A stretch of 64,000 bases of DNA from Edolisoma coerulescens. Lineage: Eukaryota; Chordata; Aves; Passeriformes; Campephagidae. The stretch's first letter is position 1; every line of letters starts with the position of its first letter. The translations under genes and the position numbers were made by a program. The notes below the pieces were generated by a model, which worked only from the letters and a program-made list of their open reading frames with translations, searched no databases and was not told where the DNA came from. The stretch spans positions 629,968-693,967 of the forward strand of contig VWZW01002764.1 of NCBI GenBank assembly GCA_013397115.1, read 5' to 3'. Shown here piece after piece: positions 27,601-42,600 of the stretch.

Positions 27601-30600
27601 CAGCCTTTTATCAAGTGCTTTAAAAATTCTTCATACGGGTAAAAACCATTGAAAAACCCCCCATTCTTGTTTCCTTGAGATTTTTCTTCAATTTCTACCA
27701 GCTTCACAGCTATTTTTCACTTGTTTCTCACTGTCAAAGGAGAAACTTCAGTACAAACAGGCAAGCTTTTTTCCTTCAAACAATGGTCACCTAAAATCCA
27801 AGTCTCACAGACATAACTTACATTTATGGAATTGCATGAGTGACAGCTGAATCAAAGGATTTAGGGAAGAAATGTTTAAATTTCAATTATTTCTACGAAG
27901 TTTTGTTACAAGTCTGCTGTTTTTACACAGCAAGCAGCCAGGTACCCTGTGCATGACTGAGCATGAATGGAACAGTGAAGATTCTGGAGCACTCCTAAAG
28001 GAGTGATCCCAAGAGGACCACAGGCATGTCCATGTATGTTATCTTCCCAGAGAACCACCTTCAAGACTGAATCTCAAGAGTCAGCATTAGAATATGTTCA
28101 TTTTTAAGGTGGCAGCTTTGAAAGACAGAAAACGCACCACAGTGTGCTCTCAGCCTGGGAGAGTGAAGACCTCCCTTCTGAAGGAACCTGAGGGGCAAAG
28201 CATTACTGTGAAATCTCTCCCCTAAAATGCCTTGAACAAACCCCCTGCACATGCACGCACAGTCACGTCACCCACAGAGAGGGACCTTTTTTGGGACCCC
28301 AGGATGCAGCAGATTCTGTGTTCACAGGACACACGAGCACTTAACAGAGACATGAAAACAACTGGGAGCATTAGGCACAGGGCCTAGAAAACATGATGCC
28401 TTTCCCTGAGGGATTTCAAGACAACATGGTAGGGAGGAAGGAAGTACTTCAAGATAAGGCATGATTACATATCATCTCCTGAGCTACACCTCGCAAAACA
28501 TCGCAGCCATTCTATCTTCTTTCTACTGTTTTGGTATTTATTGTTTGCAAAATCAGCTTCAAGTTATGAGCCATAATTAGTTCTTCCAGTTAAAAACACG
28601 CTGACCATTTCCAACTCCTACACAAATGAAGTCAAAGCATTAATGAATTTGGGAATTTGAAGACAGTGCTTACAGTACTCCTTACAAAAGAATGTGCTCT
28701 GCTAAGATTGCAGGAGAATGGCTTTTCAAGCGAAGCAATGAACATTTGGAAATGTGAGGCAGTCAGTTTTGGGGTGCATAATGATCAGGAAAATGAAAAC
28801 TAGAAATCAAGGCAATATAGATGTGTGAACAAAGGCAAAGAACGTGTCCAAAGCATTTCATCCGTGTAGTGAGAGCCAGCAAATGCAAGTTATTTGGCCT
28901 AGGGTTTTCTCCCCATCAATCATTTACTTTCAGGAAAAAAAAAAAAAAAAAAAAAATACATTATGGAACAGTAGGCTTGTGCAACTTCTCAAAAGATCAC
29001 AGAAAATACAAATCAAGGGTGAGCCCAATGAAACAAACCCACTGCTCTGCACAGACTCCCTCCTTTTCATGCTTCTTTTTAATAGAAATCATTGTTAACA
29101 CAAGCTTTTTTTGTTCCTTTTCGGACAGTGCTATCACAGTTGCACAGCAATTACTTAATACACTCGCTTGCCCACAGCATAAACACTACCTGTCATTCAC
29201 CAAGTTTCACACCAGAAACTTTCCCTCCAGGGACTGTTTTTTCAAGTTTTGGTGGCCATGTGGGCTCCACGACACTCGTGTGTCAGGAGTTAAAACAAGG
29301 AAAACCTTCTCTGAGTAATATCCTGGCTGTGACGTACTTGCCTCATACTCCACCACACCAAGTCATCCCACAGACCTCCACATCCTGGTTCCTGCAGCTC
29401 ACAGCCCAGGCTAGGGAGCAACTGGACCATGGAATTCACCAGCTCAAGAGCTACAGGCCATCACATCAGTGTGGGTGACCTGGCATCAAACACCTTCCCC
29501 ACACAGTGGCAGCGTAGTGTACAAATCACACCGGACAAAGCAGCACACGATCCTTTGGGATCCATCTAACCCAGCAGTTTCCCCCATTGCTGCCTCACAC
29601 AGCTGAGACATTCAGCCATTGTGGTGGCAGGCCAAGGACAGCACCATCGTTCTGGGGGACCATCCTTCCAGGCACTTCTAATTAAGAGAAGGCTTAGTAG
29701 CCACATGGGGGTCACTGTGCTAAAGCAGTGGGGGTTTATACCAGCATGAAGAGAACTCCACATTTCTGACAAACAACTGGAACCACACATAAAAGTTTAT
29801 GAACAAAACTGATCAATCTGCATGAAGGTGAGGCTGAGCTAGTTTTCTACACCTTTAACAACACTAAGCTACAATAATCTTTTATACATTAGTATCAGCT
29901 CACATTTGCAAGACACACAGCTTCAGCCACCCACATGGAAATGCAGGCAATGACAAAAATCAGGCTTAAAGCACCTACACTTATAAAAACCACACTCAAA
30001 ATGTAGCAATTCCATACTCATTTATTATCAGAGTAATTCTTGTAAGACTCCACGTTCAATGGTGTTTTAGCCTATGAAGACTTCATCCATTTTTTCCTCA
30101 CCTATTACTGTGCTTGGACTTTTCCCGGTCTTTTTCCTTGTCCTTCTTGTGCTCTTTGTGCCGGTGTTCTCGGTCTTTGTGTTTATCTTTGTGTTTGTGA
30201 GAATCTGTAAGCAGAGAGGCAAACAAAAGAAATTAAATTGGGATAAAACTCCACACCTCCCTCATGAACCTCTGCATTTTTCCCCACCGCACTCTAGTAT
30301 TTCTGTGATTCAAAATTTGTAACAAAAATCTTGGTTTCAGAGGTCCCAAATGGATTCATTGTTCATGCAGCACAAGTTAATTCATCTTGGCAACAGCTGC
30401 ATTTACATGGTCTTTAGTTCAACGAACTTTAAATGCTTTATAGACCCTGAAGAAATGCAACCCTTCCATTAACTAGGTACCTATGGATACAGCAAGTTCA
30501 ACCTTATTTGGCAGATGGGCAGCCTGGCTTCCTATGCCTCCAAGTATTCGTGTTGAAAACACAGAAGGGATATAGGAACAAAGCATAAAGCTGAGGCGTC

Positions 30601-33600
30601 AGGCCTGGTGAATCCCAAATTTTAAGATTTCTACTTCCACGAGTATTTAATCTTGACAAAGCAACCCTCCGTTCTCCCTGCTCTGAATTAAAATCATTTT
30701 ATTCTTATCCCCAACAGTACATAACACGACAGGCAGAAAGCAAGGAAAATGGGGAGTAAAGGCAGAAGATGAAAAGAGAGGGTGAACAGAAGAGGAGCAA
30801 CAACTCTCTCCTCCTGCTTCTCTACTGCAGGACACATTTACCTCCCTCTGATAACAGCCCCACCAAGAAAATCCAACCTGACAGCTGTAACGAGCTGTGC
30901 TGGTGGTCACCCACCTACACAGGTCAGGGCTGGTCCCAATTATGTGAGAGGGCAGAAATGGGAGTTGGCACTCAAGTGAATCTACGAGAACACAGTAATT
31001 TTATTGCTATCAGTTTCTACTCCGGGTGACACTTCCCATCCTCAGTGACAACTGCGCTGTACAATGAAGTCCTTTAAAGCAGCAAGGAAATGAATTCAGC
31101 AGAGAAAAAGAGCAACATAGTTGAATTGTAAATAAACCCATTTACAAGCATTTTTTTACAAGTATATTAAAAAGGAGCTGAGGCTGAACTAGCACCTCAA
31201 AACCACCTCAAAGGGCCATTTACAGTCAAAGTCAGTGTGATGGGAGGAATGTGTGCAATACCCAAAGACTCCCCCCCAGGTTTTGTTTTAACATGCTACT
31301 CAAAGTAACCGAAATTAAGCAGGCTCTTCAGGAAACCTAAAAGCTGTGCTGACTCTGGCGACTGTTTTTCAGACACCAGGGCTAGAGTTTCCACCAGAGA
31401 TCTTGGATGTAAGGTACTAATGCTAAGTTAATTGTGAAGATGCTACCATGCCTCTAAAAAGACTCTTATCCCTGCACTAAGAATAGGAAACTGCAACAAA
31501 AGGATTTTGTGACTTTCACAGTCACATGGGAAATGCACTGCAGAGCCAGAAACAAACCTCATCCTCCTGACTCCAAGTCTTTCGCCACAAATTCATTTTT
31601 CTCCTTAACTGACACCAGCTCTTATAACCTCAAAGCATTCAAACGGATTTAGAAGAAACATACCCACAGAACATGATTTTAACCTATTGCTTTCTGTGAC
31701 TTCAGGGTTTGCTTCCAGAAACCAGCAGAAAGACAACATAAACCAATTGGGAATGCTGACATTCAAGCCTCCAAGTCGCCTTCTGCACCTTCCCCTCCAT
31801 CCTCCTGAATTCGGCAATGTCTCCTGGTGCTCTGGTGAACACAGTGCACACATTTAAATCACAGTTTTCTGTATTTTGATATACAGGCACGTGGCAGGTT
31901 ATGTGGAACATTTGGTGTTACAGCATAAAGCACCCAAGAGTTTTTGAGTACCTAAAGAGCAAAATCTCTTTCGCAGCAGGCAGAGTCTGCAGGCATCTCT
32001 AGCAAACTGTGTGGGGACCGGACACCCACACGCTCTGAACTGCAGAGAAGCAATTTCTCTGAGCCCTTCTTCCCACCAGGACAACACACATCTCACTGGC
32101 AAAAATGTTTTCGCAGTGCGTTTCACACTTACGATTCTTCAGTTCAGCCAGGAGCTGGAAGCTCTGGCTGTTTGCAAACTGCCTGGGGTTTATTCCACAG
32201 AGGGTTTACTCACGGATTCCCACAGCCCTGGCTGCAGCAAACAGCAGCTATTTACCCTTGATGAATAGGTAAATTGCGAGAGAAACCAGCGTGATGCTGC
32301 ACACAGAGCTATGTACAGTCACTGCATAGCACACACACAATCAATTCTTCCTATCAACCAGTCGATGGAAAACGTGTGTGACTGTGCTCAGCGCTATTCT
32401 CTTTAGAACTTAGAGCCACACGATGACTTTTCACCAAGAAAAGCAGAAAATAGAACAGTTTACCTTGATCACCAGGTTTCCTTGCAGCTGAGTTGTGTTT
32501 ACAGCTGAAATTAATATTTACTCTTGGAAAGCAGTTCCAGGGACATACCCTAGAACTGTTGGAGTTGGGTATCTTTCCTCAACCCTTGGCTCTGCTTACA
32601 ACTATTAGGTATTTTCAGACAATTAAAGCCTGGTACTGTAGGGGAAAAAAAAAAAAAAGCTTGACCAGTTAAACTAGCTCTGCTTGCTAGGATTTGTTGC
32701 CAGACAGCTTTTCTTTGCTGCCTACCAAAGGACTGCTAACAGGAATGTCTTCCACAGAGCTATTCTGGCTCAAAGGCCACAGTGGCTGGGGAACAATGGG
32801 TCCTGTGCCTGGTCTCAAAAGCAGAAGCCAAAAAATGTCAAGGCAGAGCTACCTCGTGTCTCTCATTACGAACAACATTTTAAATTTCGTGCTTCCATGG
32901 AGGTCTACCTCCCAGGCATCTCACCTAAGGATTAAATTATTCTGGAATATTTGCCTAGTATTCAAACTCCACAGTGCTGCTTTCTGACACAATGGCATGA
33001 GGCAGGTTAAGAATGAAGACTTCAAAAGAGATTATTAAATAGTCTTGAACTGACATATGTATGTCCTCAGAAGGCATTAAAGCTCTTGGTCTTTCTGTTG
33101 TTGAGGGTGGAGCTGGATGAAATTCAGGAGACTCGGTCATTAAAAAGCACAGGATTCTTTTTTTTGGCATTCTACACAAAAATGCTTTGTTCCAGACTGG
33201 CTTTATCTAGGGGTCCAAGCCAGTGGTTATTTGGTGGCTGACATGAAATAAGTTTAAACTATTTCACTCCCATTTGTGCACCCACTTCCTAGGAACCAGT
33301 GCAGCATCACCTCTGACTGAACTACACAGGCAACAGATGACTGAGTTGGGAATGGGGCCACCTCACTCCAAGCCTCATCAGCACACAGGCAATCAACGGG
33401 AAGTGTTCCTGTCTGTAATGTATCTTCCTCAATATATTTAGCACATTGATTCCTAGAAGAATCTTCCAGCCTGCAGTAAGTCTTTCCCAGCTTGCAGCTG
33501 ATTAGTAGTTGACGAAGTTCAGCCTCACATCAGCTACAGAAACAGGTCTGACATTATCACACATTCAGATTTGTCTCCGGCCTTTTATACCTTCCGTCAA

Positions 33601-36600
33601 GTATGTCTGTTCCCTCTAACACTAAACAAAGAGATAAACAGTACTCCTTCTCCAAGACCATTAGTGAAATCCACCATCTACTGTGAGCAAAGTTTAAACC
33701 CCCAAAAGCTTGTGTGATATTTAAATATTTCTGAAAACGCTAAGTCTCTCTTCAGCACAAGGTTACAGCGGGGACAGGGGTTATGCTCACTGGGCAAGGA
33801 TCCATTACCCCTGAGGCTTTCCCTTCAGTATCCTCTACCCAAACAGAGCTTTTGGCATCTCTTCTGTTCTAGAAAGCTTGATGTCTCTGGCACTGGATCT
33901 CTGTCTGTTAATGCTGAGCCTGGTATGTCTCCAAAAGATTACCGCAGTCCCTGTACTATTCCTGCCATTCCCCTGTACCTCCAACAAATCACGAGCAGCT
34001 CTGCATTTTTGTAGGGTTGATTCATCTTTTAACTCTGTTAGATTACAAGGATACTGATTTAAGGATGGGAAATTCTAAGCACTTTTGGTCTGTGGCTCTG
34101 TGTTGTTCCCCCTCCGCCTTCGCTCCAGCGCTGAGTCTCCAGGGAAGGGCTGAGTCATAACCCTATTTGCAATACTTGTATATGTGTCTGCCTGGAACAG
34201 GGCAGTTTTACTCTTTATCCAGGAACGGAGCTGTAAAAGGTCAGGCATCTCCAACTGCAGCATGGCAAGAACAGGGATGAAGTCAAAGAAAGCCTCTTCC
34301 AGCAGGCAGTTGTCACCTGCAGAGAAGAGTCCCAAGAGACGGCAAAGGTGAGCGGTCCCTTTCCGAACAAGGACAACCCTTGGCTTAATTAGTCTGGTGA
34401 CAAAACAATTATGTGGGACTGTGATGTTTTAATTCACAAGCCAAATTCATCTGCCTCAAAAACACTTCTGAACACCTGTCTCTGCACACCTCCCAAAATA
34501 CTACTTACATGGCACAATCAAGGGAAGTCAGGCTACTTCCTACATTAATATTTCAGTTTTGACAGCAACTTTTCTAATAAAATACTGAAATCAGAGAGGG
34601 GAGTAAGCTCTTGTATGCCCAACCAGTACAGCTGTCAAGAGAGTAATGTTGGCACATGATACAGGATGCTACAGAAGCCATTTTATCCCACTTTTATTTC
34701 TCTTCCATCATTTTGAATTAGAATTTTTTTTTTTTTAAAGAACAGAGAAAAAAGATGTGAGCACAATCTGGTTCCTTCTAATTTTTCCCCAATTAAGTGA
34801 GGTAGCTGGCAAATTAACACCTGGTAACCTCAATTTCTGGTCAACAGTAGCTTTTCGAGATAAATATTAGCCTTTCAGATTTGCTGTCTTTCTATTTACC
34901 TTCTTCTAAGTTTTTGTGGGCACAATTTGAATAGCTCATTAACCTGCTTACAGAGAGGTTTCTTTGTTCTTTTAAAATGTTTTACTAGATTCTATGGACA
35001 AGGACTTTTTGTATTTTCCTTCTGGTTCCAGAAACATCCCAATTTCTTTTCCTCTTGTTAGAAATACCTCTGATGCCAAGTATGCTTGTGTTTAATCTGT
35101 TTGAAGCATCACCTCAATACTTCTCTACACTGATGTCCAGAAAGGTGATTTAAGCTTTCTGGATTCTTGGGATCACAATCTGTGCCCAAAATCTGAGGAC
35201 ACAGAATGAAAAATCCATCTTGTTACCAACTAAGAAAAACATTTTTAACTTCTTGTTATTCCAGTAACACTTCTGCTTCAGATGAGTGGCTGAAATTTCT
35301 GCCCTGAGTTAAATCCAGTGCCTCAGTACTAGTTATGTGTTACAAGAGAAGCAAACGAGCTCTCAAGGATTTCAGGATCATTGGTGTGTATGAGTACAGG
35401 GCTCTCTCTTGTACTCAACTCGAAGCATGAGCAAGAAACCCTTTGCTATTGGCAGAGATGAAACCAGCAGGGTCTTTTCAGCCTCTCTGGAAAGGAGAAG
35501 AGAGTCTTAAAAAACACTTCTCCAGTTCCACTGCTAAATTATGCAGCTGAAAGCGAGGTAACTCTAACACTGGATTAGGTTCAAAAGCTGGTCAAGTTCA
35601 AAAACTTCCTGTCACTGGAGAAATGGTCAGTCCCTTCTCAGCTTAAACACCACCTTCATATCAGACCACGTACTCCACAGCAGCCTCTTTATTAGTTAGG
35701 CTGAATTCTTCCCACTGGTTGTGATGCAATAGTAAGCAAAGCTTAAAGTTTCTTTATTATTGCCTAAATGAAACAATTTTACTGATTTGTTCCCTCCCCC
35801 ACAGGCTTTCCTTTTAAGCATTCATCTTAAAATGCAGATTATCAGAAAAAGCCTTCTTACTTCTAAGTTTGGGGTTTTTTACCACTTATTTTGTCAAATC
35901 ATATTACTTTTAGAGTTTTAATTTCTTACATTTTGCATATAAAGACTACTATTAAAATGACCACAGTTTAGTCGATGAAATAATGCCAGGAAGGGTTATG
36001 AGTGTTCAAACATGTGAATGTAGTCCAAGGTGTCTAAAATATTATTCATGTTCCTGGCAAAGAACACATACTTTTGCCCTTGGCATCTGACCAGAATGCT
36101 CTAGTGTTGCACTAACTTTTACAATATACAGATACCAGCAAGTAGAAAGAGTGTACCATTCAGTCATTATCCAAGATCTTTAACACAGATAGTGATGGGG
36201 TTATAGTACATTACCTAAACAGGCAATGTAATCCCACGTGTAAAGGTCACTCTATGAGGTGCTGGTCAATTTATAAATCTTGCCTGAGGAAGCAAACATG
36301 GTGCAGCTAAAAAACCCCATTTGCAGACCCTGTGTGGCTCAGAACAACCACCATATGGAGAATGTGGCATGGTCTGAGGCACAGGGACCCTCACTCTTAA
36401 ACAGGTTTTAACTCTGGACAAGTCATCTGACTTTACGTGTTCTGATTTAACAATTTTAAACCCATGTACAATAATCCCACTTAAGTAATCTGGAGGAGGT
36501 CTAAACTTTTCCAAAATATTTAGTTAGAGGAAGTCTAAAATATTAGTTAGAGGAAGTCACATTGTAGTCATAGTGTTCCAGTAATCAATTAAACAGCATT

Positions 36601-39600
36601 TCTGGAATTTACTTAAATGGATTGACATTGCTGTAGCCCAGAAAAGAGAGAAAAAAAGCTCCTGGACAGAAAACAGAACTACATGTAGGTATGGGAGACA
36701 ACACCTTTCCCAATAAAGCAGCGAAGACAAAGAAAACCCAAGCGTACATATGAAAGGTACAGAAACTGAAAAACCTCTCTACACCTGTCAAGAGCAGAAA
36801 ACCATACCCAGCAGGCATTGTTCAGAGAGATGATGGTATTGTGGATGATACACTGGAGTAGAAAACCATAATCTAAAATAAACTTCCCATGTGAAACTGG
36901 ATATGTCACTTACTGGCCCTATTTACACAACTACAGAATACACACAAAACATTTGCCCTGGAAAAGTATTGCAGGTCTGTTTGCTGTGCTGGTTTATTTC
37001 TGCAATAACTCACTGCAAAACACTGGAATACTGAAATGAGAGTGACTGAAACAGTGAAAGCACCACTTGAGTCTCCCATAACCTAAGCCTGAAATTCAAT
37101 AGCAGAAGCAGTATCTGGGTTTTCAGTCAAAAAAGGAAAGAAACTACAATGATACTGAAGCAAGACTGACTGGCTTCTGCTTCCTCATTTCATAATGCCA
37201 TACTTAATGGCAAAGATACAATTTCAAATGCAACCTGACACAAAACCTTTTACCGGTGTTTATAAAGATATCTCCACAATCTACACTGCTACAGAAATCT
37301 AAGTCCTTAAAATCCTTCTTGAAGTCAAATTCAAATGAAATAAGTTACTGTGCTATCACAAGGTTATTTCACTTCAGGTGCCTCGCTGGGTCAGCTGCAG
37401 CAGTTCAGGGATGCTGACACTTCAGCACTTCACTGTTTCCCTCCATAAACCAGATAAAATCGGAGTTTCATAGTTTACTGCAAAACAACTAAACTAACTG
37501 TGACTAAGCACAAGTGGAATACACAAGGCAGCTCTTTACTAGATCTGCAGTCATTCATTTTCCAATCTTACAAGAAATAGGAAAAAAAAAGTCGTGAAAA
37601 CTCAAAAAGGGAGCCTGGAGAAGTATAGCAGAACAACCCAACAGTTTGTCCTTTCTAGGGCAGGAACTTCATTACTAAAAGTAAAACTCTGCCAGAGAGC
37701 ATTCTTCCTTTTTCTAAGGGCTCAAATGAAGAAATATAGCACAACTGAATAGATTTGAGTCCATTTATTTTCCAGACTATATTTACTCTGAGACAAAACC
37801 TGCTTTGGGCTGAGCCAGAATTGACCACACCACATTGTAACCAGTTCTGCCAAAGCTTGAAAACTCAGTACTTCTGTAGATAGGATAGAAACAGAGTAAA
37901 ACCAATGACCTCACAACCCCTCTCCACACTTCAGCAGTTACTTGAGGCAAAAGATACTCCAGGGCCAGACAGATATGATGTCTTTTTCCTTAAAAGGACC
38001 GGTCTGGGAAACTTGGCTTCGGAACAAGACAGACCCCTTAGTTACTGCATTCTTCATTAATCTTGTAATTTGAAGGCCCCGTATTCCCCGCTTTTGAGTA
38101 GAGGGAAAAGAAGAAACCAATGGAATGACTTGGTGATGAATCTTGACAGGAGAATAAAGACAGATGGATAGAGAAAAGAATTGTCTCCAGCCATTCTCAG
38201 TCCTTTATAACAGCTCCACCAACTTCTCAAGAAGTTCCCCTATGCTCCAGTAAAGTTTTAGTATGCAAGCAAGGATATCACACAGCTTGTTAAAAACACA
38301 AAGTTTGCAAAGCAAGATCAACACATGTTTTGCTCCACTGAAACCTCAGGACAACTTCAATCTCAGGAAGAGAGGTAAAACAACGTGACAGCACTGCTAA
38401 CAGGGACAGCACATGGTGGCCACAGGACAAGACAAGCTGGGGTGTACACTTGTCCATACACCCCAAATATTAAAAAGCTTATCAGGGAGACGTTAAGGAT
38501 GCCAGGAAAAAACCTGACTGATCACTCCTATCTTGTGTGACTGGAGCCTCTGGGACATGAAGTTAACCTGAAGCAAATGTCACTGCTGGCATTTCATCAA
38601 TCTCACCCAGACTGCAGAGGCTCAGGAGGTAAAGCAAGACGTGCTGTAAGAGCCTCTTCAGAAAGAGGACAGACACTCTTAGTGCACATGTTTTTTTTCA
38701 GCCACACTGGATTAATTGCTTATTTTCTGTGCACCTCATTTTTTCACCTGCTGGGGAAGCAGCTAATACTCTGTGGGTAATTAATGCTTAAGTAATTGAG
38801 ATAGCTGTGTGGCATACAGGGATGCTGACCTTAAGGAACTGCTACACTACAGGCATTTTGCAACAAAGCACCTAATGGTGTAGACAGAAGCAGCAAGTTT
38901 AATGACTTGTCAGCACCTTTTACATGGCCTCTTCTCAAAGAGGTGGCATGTTCACATACGCCTGTTCCACAGCAGATCTTAGCTGCTGTGTAACAAATGC
39001 ATAAAATCACTGCAAGTAAAATTGCAGTGGACAATATTACACACAGAACAAGTCCAAGGAAGCCTTATAAAGCATGAAAATACATGTTTGATCAGTACAG
39101 AAAGGCTAAATTAATAGCTGCTTCTTACACATGCCAAAGGGCTCCCAACCGAGAGGCAACAATGAAGTTTCAATCCATTATTTGCATTCAAAACCAAAAA
39201 AGTTCCATGTGAACAGAAACATGTGTTTCCAGGGATTCCCAAGACGTAAAACATTCTCCTGTAATTGTATAAATAAGAGTCAGAGACTGAAACTCATTAG
39301 TATGTTTCCACTAACAAAGCAGAATAAAACAGAACAGCAAATTAAAACTTCAGGGAAATGACCGGCGTCAGTGAACAGCTTAAAATGCTGCTGTGCTGGC
39401 ATGAAGGGAGGAGAGTCCAGAGTAGTCTCCTAAGGAAACAAGAGCAAACCCATTCTTGTTCCTAGTGGTATTTATTCTTATAAGGCTACACTCTTATGAG
39501 TGGAAGTACTTATTTTCCATTGCCTCCTCCATTCAGAACTGGAGTTCCTTGCCTTCCCTTACTGGGGTAGAAATAGTTTCAGCTATTTTTTCCTACTGCT

Positions 39601-42600
39601 TTATGAGTCTACAACCACATGAATAAACAAAGTTCTGCTCTGCATATCCATCTTTTAAAAAAGAACCAAAACTAAGACACACTTTTGCCTCAAAATTTAA
39701 CAGCCATAGCCCACACTCCTGCACATCAGGAGGCTGGGACAAGGCCGAGAGTGGGATCTAAAGAGAACAAGCAGGATCTAGCGGTAACAAGTTTGATCGT
39801 AGTTACCTCTCAGGTTTCAAAAGCATTACACTCATTGTAGCTCCATCTGCATCCCCATTTGCTAATACACAGATACACAGGACTGGGATCCTGAAGGACT
39901 TATGGGTATATAAAGTGACTGGGGCTGAGCACAAACAGCTGTTACAAATCGACAGGAGGGGGGAAAAGTTTTGATAAAGTAGTTGTTAAAAGCAGGTTCC
40001 TCGTGGATTTTAGATCTACTAATACTAAAAACTTTTACTACACCATCTAATCTCAGGCTTTTGTAAACTCTCGCCTGTTTCTTCCCTATTGCGCAAAACA
40101 CAGTTAACACAACCGGCACGGCAGGACAGACGGACTCGCCAGGAAAGCCTGGACAATTGTTCACAAACCAGTCTGGCATCCAGGGATGTAAAACTAGCTT
40201 CAAATTATGAAAGAAGGTAAAATTTCAGGGCATTCAAATAGATAATGCAAGGGGGACTAATCCTATTTTCACAGTCAGAAAGAAACCAACCTTTAGCACA
40301 GATCCAAAGCTTAGTGCACAAACTGTCACGCGGTGCTGTCACACAAAATCTTTTCTCGGGAAGAGACAAAGGGAGCGATGTACCCACCGCACCGAGGGAT
40401 GTATGTGCCGGAGACAGAGACAGAAAGAACTGCCCAGGGTCACCCACGAGTCGCTCAGGAGGAAGAACCAGGGGCACTCGCCTCTGGAGAACCAGGGCAG
40501 AAGGCGAGCAAACAGGGCAATCCCAGCGTTTACAGCCCTGTTTAGACTTGGGAGCTATCAGGGACTGCAGGAGATAACCTATCCCTTACTTCAACACTAT
40601 CTAAAGCAAACCCCTTATTTGATTAACCCTTATTTTTCTGGTTTGCAGGAATCTTTTCCTTTAGGAGTTCTTGGCTAACCATTCGGCCTGCAGAATTTTG
40701 GGGACAACACATTACTCTTCAACAATCCCTTCTCAGGAAGGATGTGCAAGCCAGGTGGAATGAAACACCCAGTGCACATACACCAGAGGCACTTTTTTGG
40801 TTGCTTCTGAGCTCAGAGAACCTCAGCCTGTGCTCAGCTGCAGCACAAGAATCAAGCCCAGACCTCCAGCGAGGGGTGCTGTGACAGTGCTGCTGCCTCA
40901 TCGCAGACACAGGTAGGCGAGAGCTGAATCACTTTTAGGAGATTTTGGCAAAGAACTGCCCCAGGAACAGCCCTGAGAGTTACTTCAACAGACTGGGTCA
41001 AGAGCAAAGAGAATCTTTTGGTGCAATCTGTCAGAACCTCACACTGCAGACAGGAGAACTCCATGTTCTGTATGCCATCCGCAGACTGAGTCAGTGCCCC
41101 CAGCACAAGCTCTTTCCGCCTCCAAATGCTCTTTATATCATCATTAGACTGGAAAGGTGCAAACAGCACAATTTGTGATGCAAAGGCAACAGCTGATTAC
41201 TGCATGCAAACTTACAAGGTGAACCAAGAGAAAACAGGGGCAAACACCTACAATTTCTACTTCTTACAGACGGTAACAGAGACTTCAGCTGTATTTTAAA
41301 AATAGGCTGATATTATTTTGGGGCGTAAGTTGAAGAACTCTAGTAGATAACAAGAAAACTGCTGTGTTGTCAGGAGTAATTACCCTGCAATGATGTCAAC
41401 TAGAAAAACATTTTCTCTCGCTGGCTGTGTAAATCACTACTGTACTTGGATTCATGGAAAAGAAGTTTTTTGTAAAGGCTACCTGAAATCCTGACACGTC
41501 CTCAGCACAAGAGTGATGTCCCAAGAGCAGCTCACACAGAGCCTGTATTCACACCGACACCACACAAGGACAGGGCTGGTGTGTTTGACTCTCCTGGGTT
41601 TAATCCAGAACAAGGGCTCCCCCCAAGGAAAAATTTAACAAATCAGGGAAAAGAAAAAAGCAGTCGCATTGAACTGCCTCTGCTTTTTTTTTTTTTTTCC
41701 TCCTATCGTCAGCAGCCAGGATCACACAGTTTATACACAAGGGAGTGGTACATGCTCAGAGTCCTCAGGGAGAGGCTCTAATGGCATTTGCTCAAAGCCT
41801 TTTACTAACCACCCCTTGACAACTCCGCGTGGCTTTGGCCAGTGCTGGTCTCCTGCTCACTGTAGGGAGGAAAGACTTCAGAGGCAGCACCCTTGGGAAC
41901 AAGCCTCTGCAATGCTCGGTTTTAGAGTGTAAATTGAATGCACAACACAAAAAAAGTGGCTGGTAGAAGCTTTAAATCACCTCTGCCAAGCAGTACCACT
42001 GCTTTATGCACTGGAGTCAGGTTATTCTCCTACTACTTGTTTAATATCATTCCTATTAAGCTGAACTGATGGGATAGCATAGCCAAAGTCTTAGAAGAAG
42101 TTTGTTTCAAAAGACTGAGAACTTATTTTTATTACACTTAAGCTGGTTCCTCTCTAGGAGCAACTCCCACACTGATCCCAGCCGAGTTTTTTGGCTGGGT
42201 TTTGTTTCGTTTTTTTTTTTTTTCCTCCTATCTACAATGGTTCCTTTAAAGCATAGGGCTGCACTGGATGGATACTGCCTGATTTCACCTCTGTCCCGAT
42301 TGTGGGTGAGTTAATTGATCACTCACCCACAAGAGGCCAATTCCAGCAGCGTCTAGAAGCATTTTATCACCAGAGTCTGCCTTGCCAGAAGTCCCATTCT
42401 CAAGTCAAGGGAGGGAATGCAATTCCCCTGCCTTAAGGGGATTTTACCACAATTAGCATACAAGAAGAAACCTGATTCCAGTTAAAACACACAAGAAAGT
42501 AAACAAAAGGTAAATGTTTAATGACAGTTGAGATTTCTGCACTTCTGTACTCCTGAGTCTTCCGAAGGAAGGGAAAGAGGACACGGTAGCTTTAAAGTAC

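Larger units (their letters stand above)
20448..30101 (-). other. TOP1: TOP1 intron 3
   Basis: 9654 bp. Holds an antisense CR1 tail (22821-22974), an A22 run (28935-28956) and a CpG-enriched patch at about 25400-25690 that could be regulatory. No alternative exon or other gene is supported. Confidence 0.88.

Noticed and set aside
28821..29318. 165-codon frame spanning the A22 run, considered as a retroposed gene with a poly(A) tail
   Set aside because: The lysine run is just the homopolymer translated. No known protein is recognisable upstream, and I see no target-site duplication.
29480..29800. Possible small RNA gene or SINE near 29.5 kb
   Set aside because: No tRNA-like A and B boxes or stable hairpin that I could support by eye.
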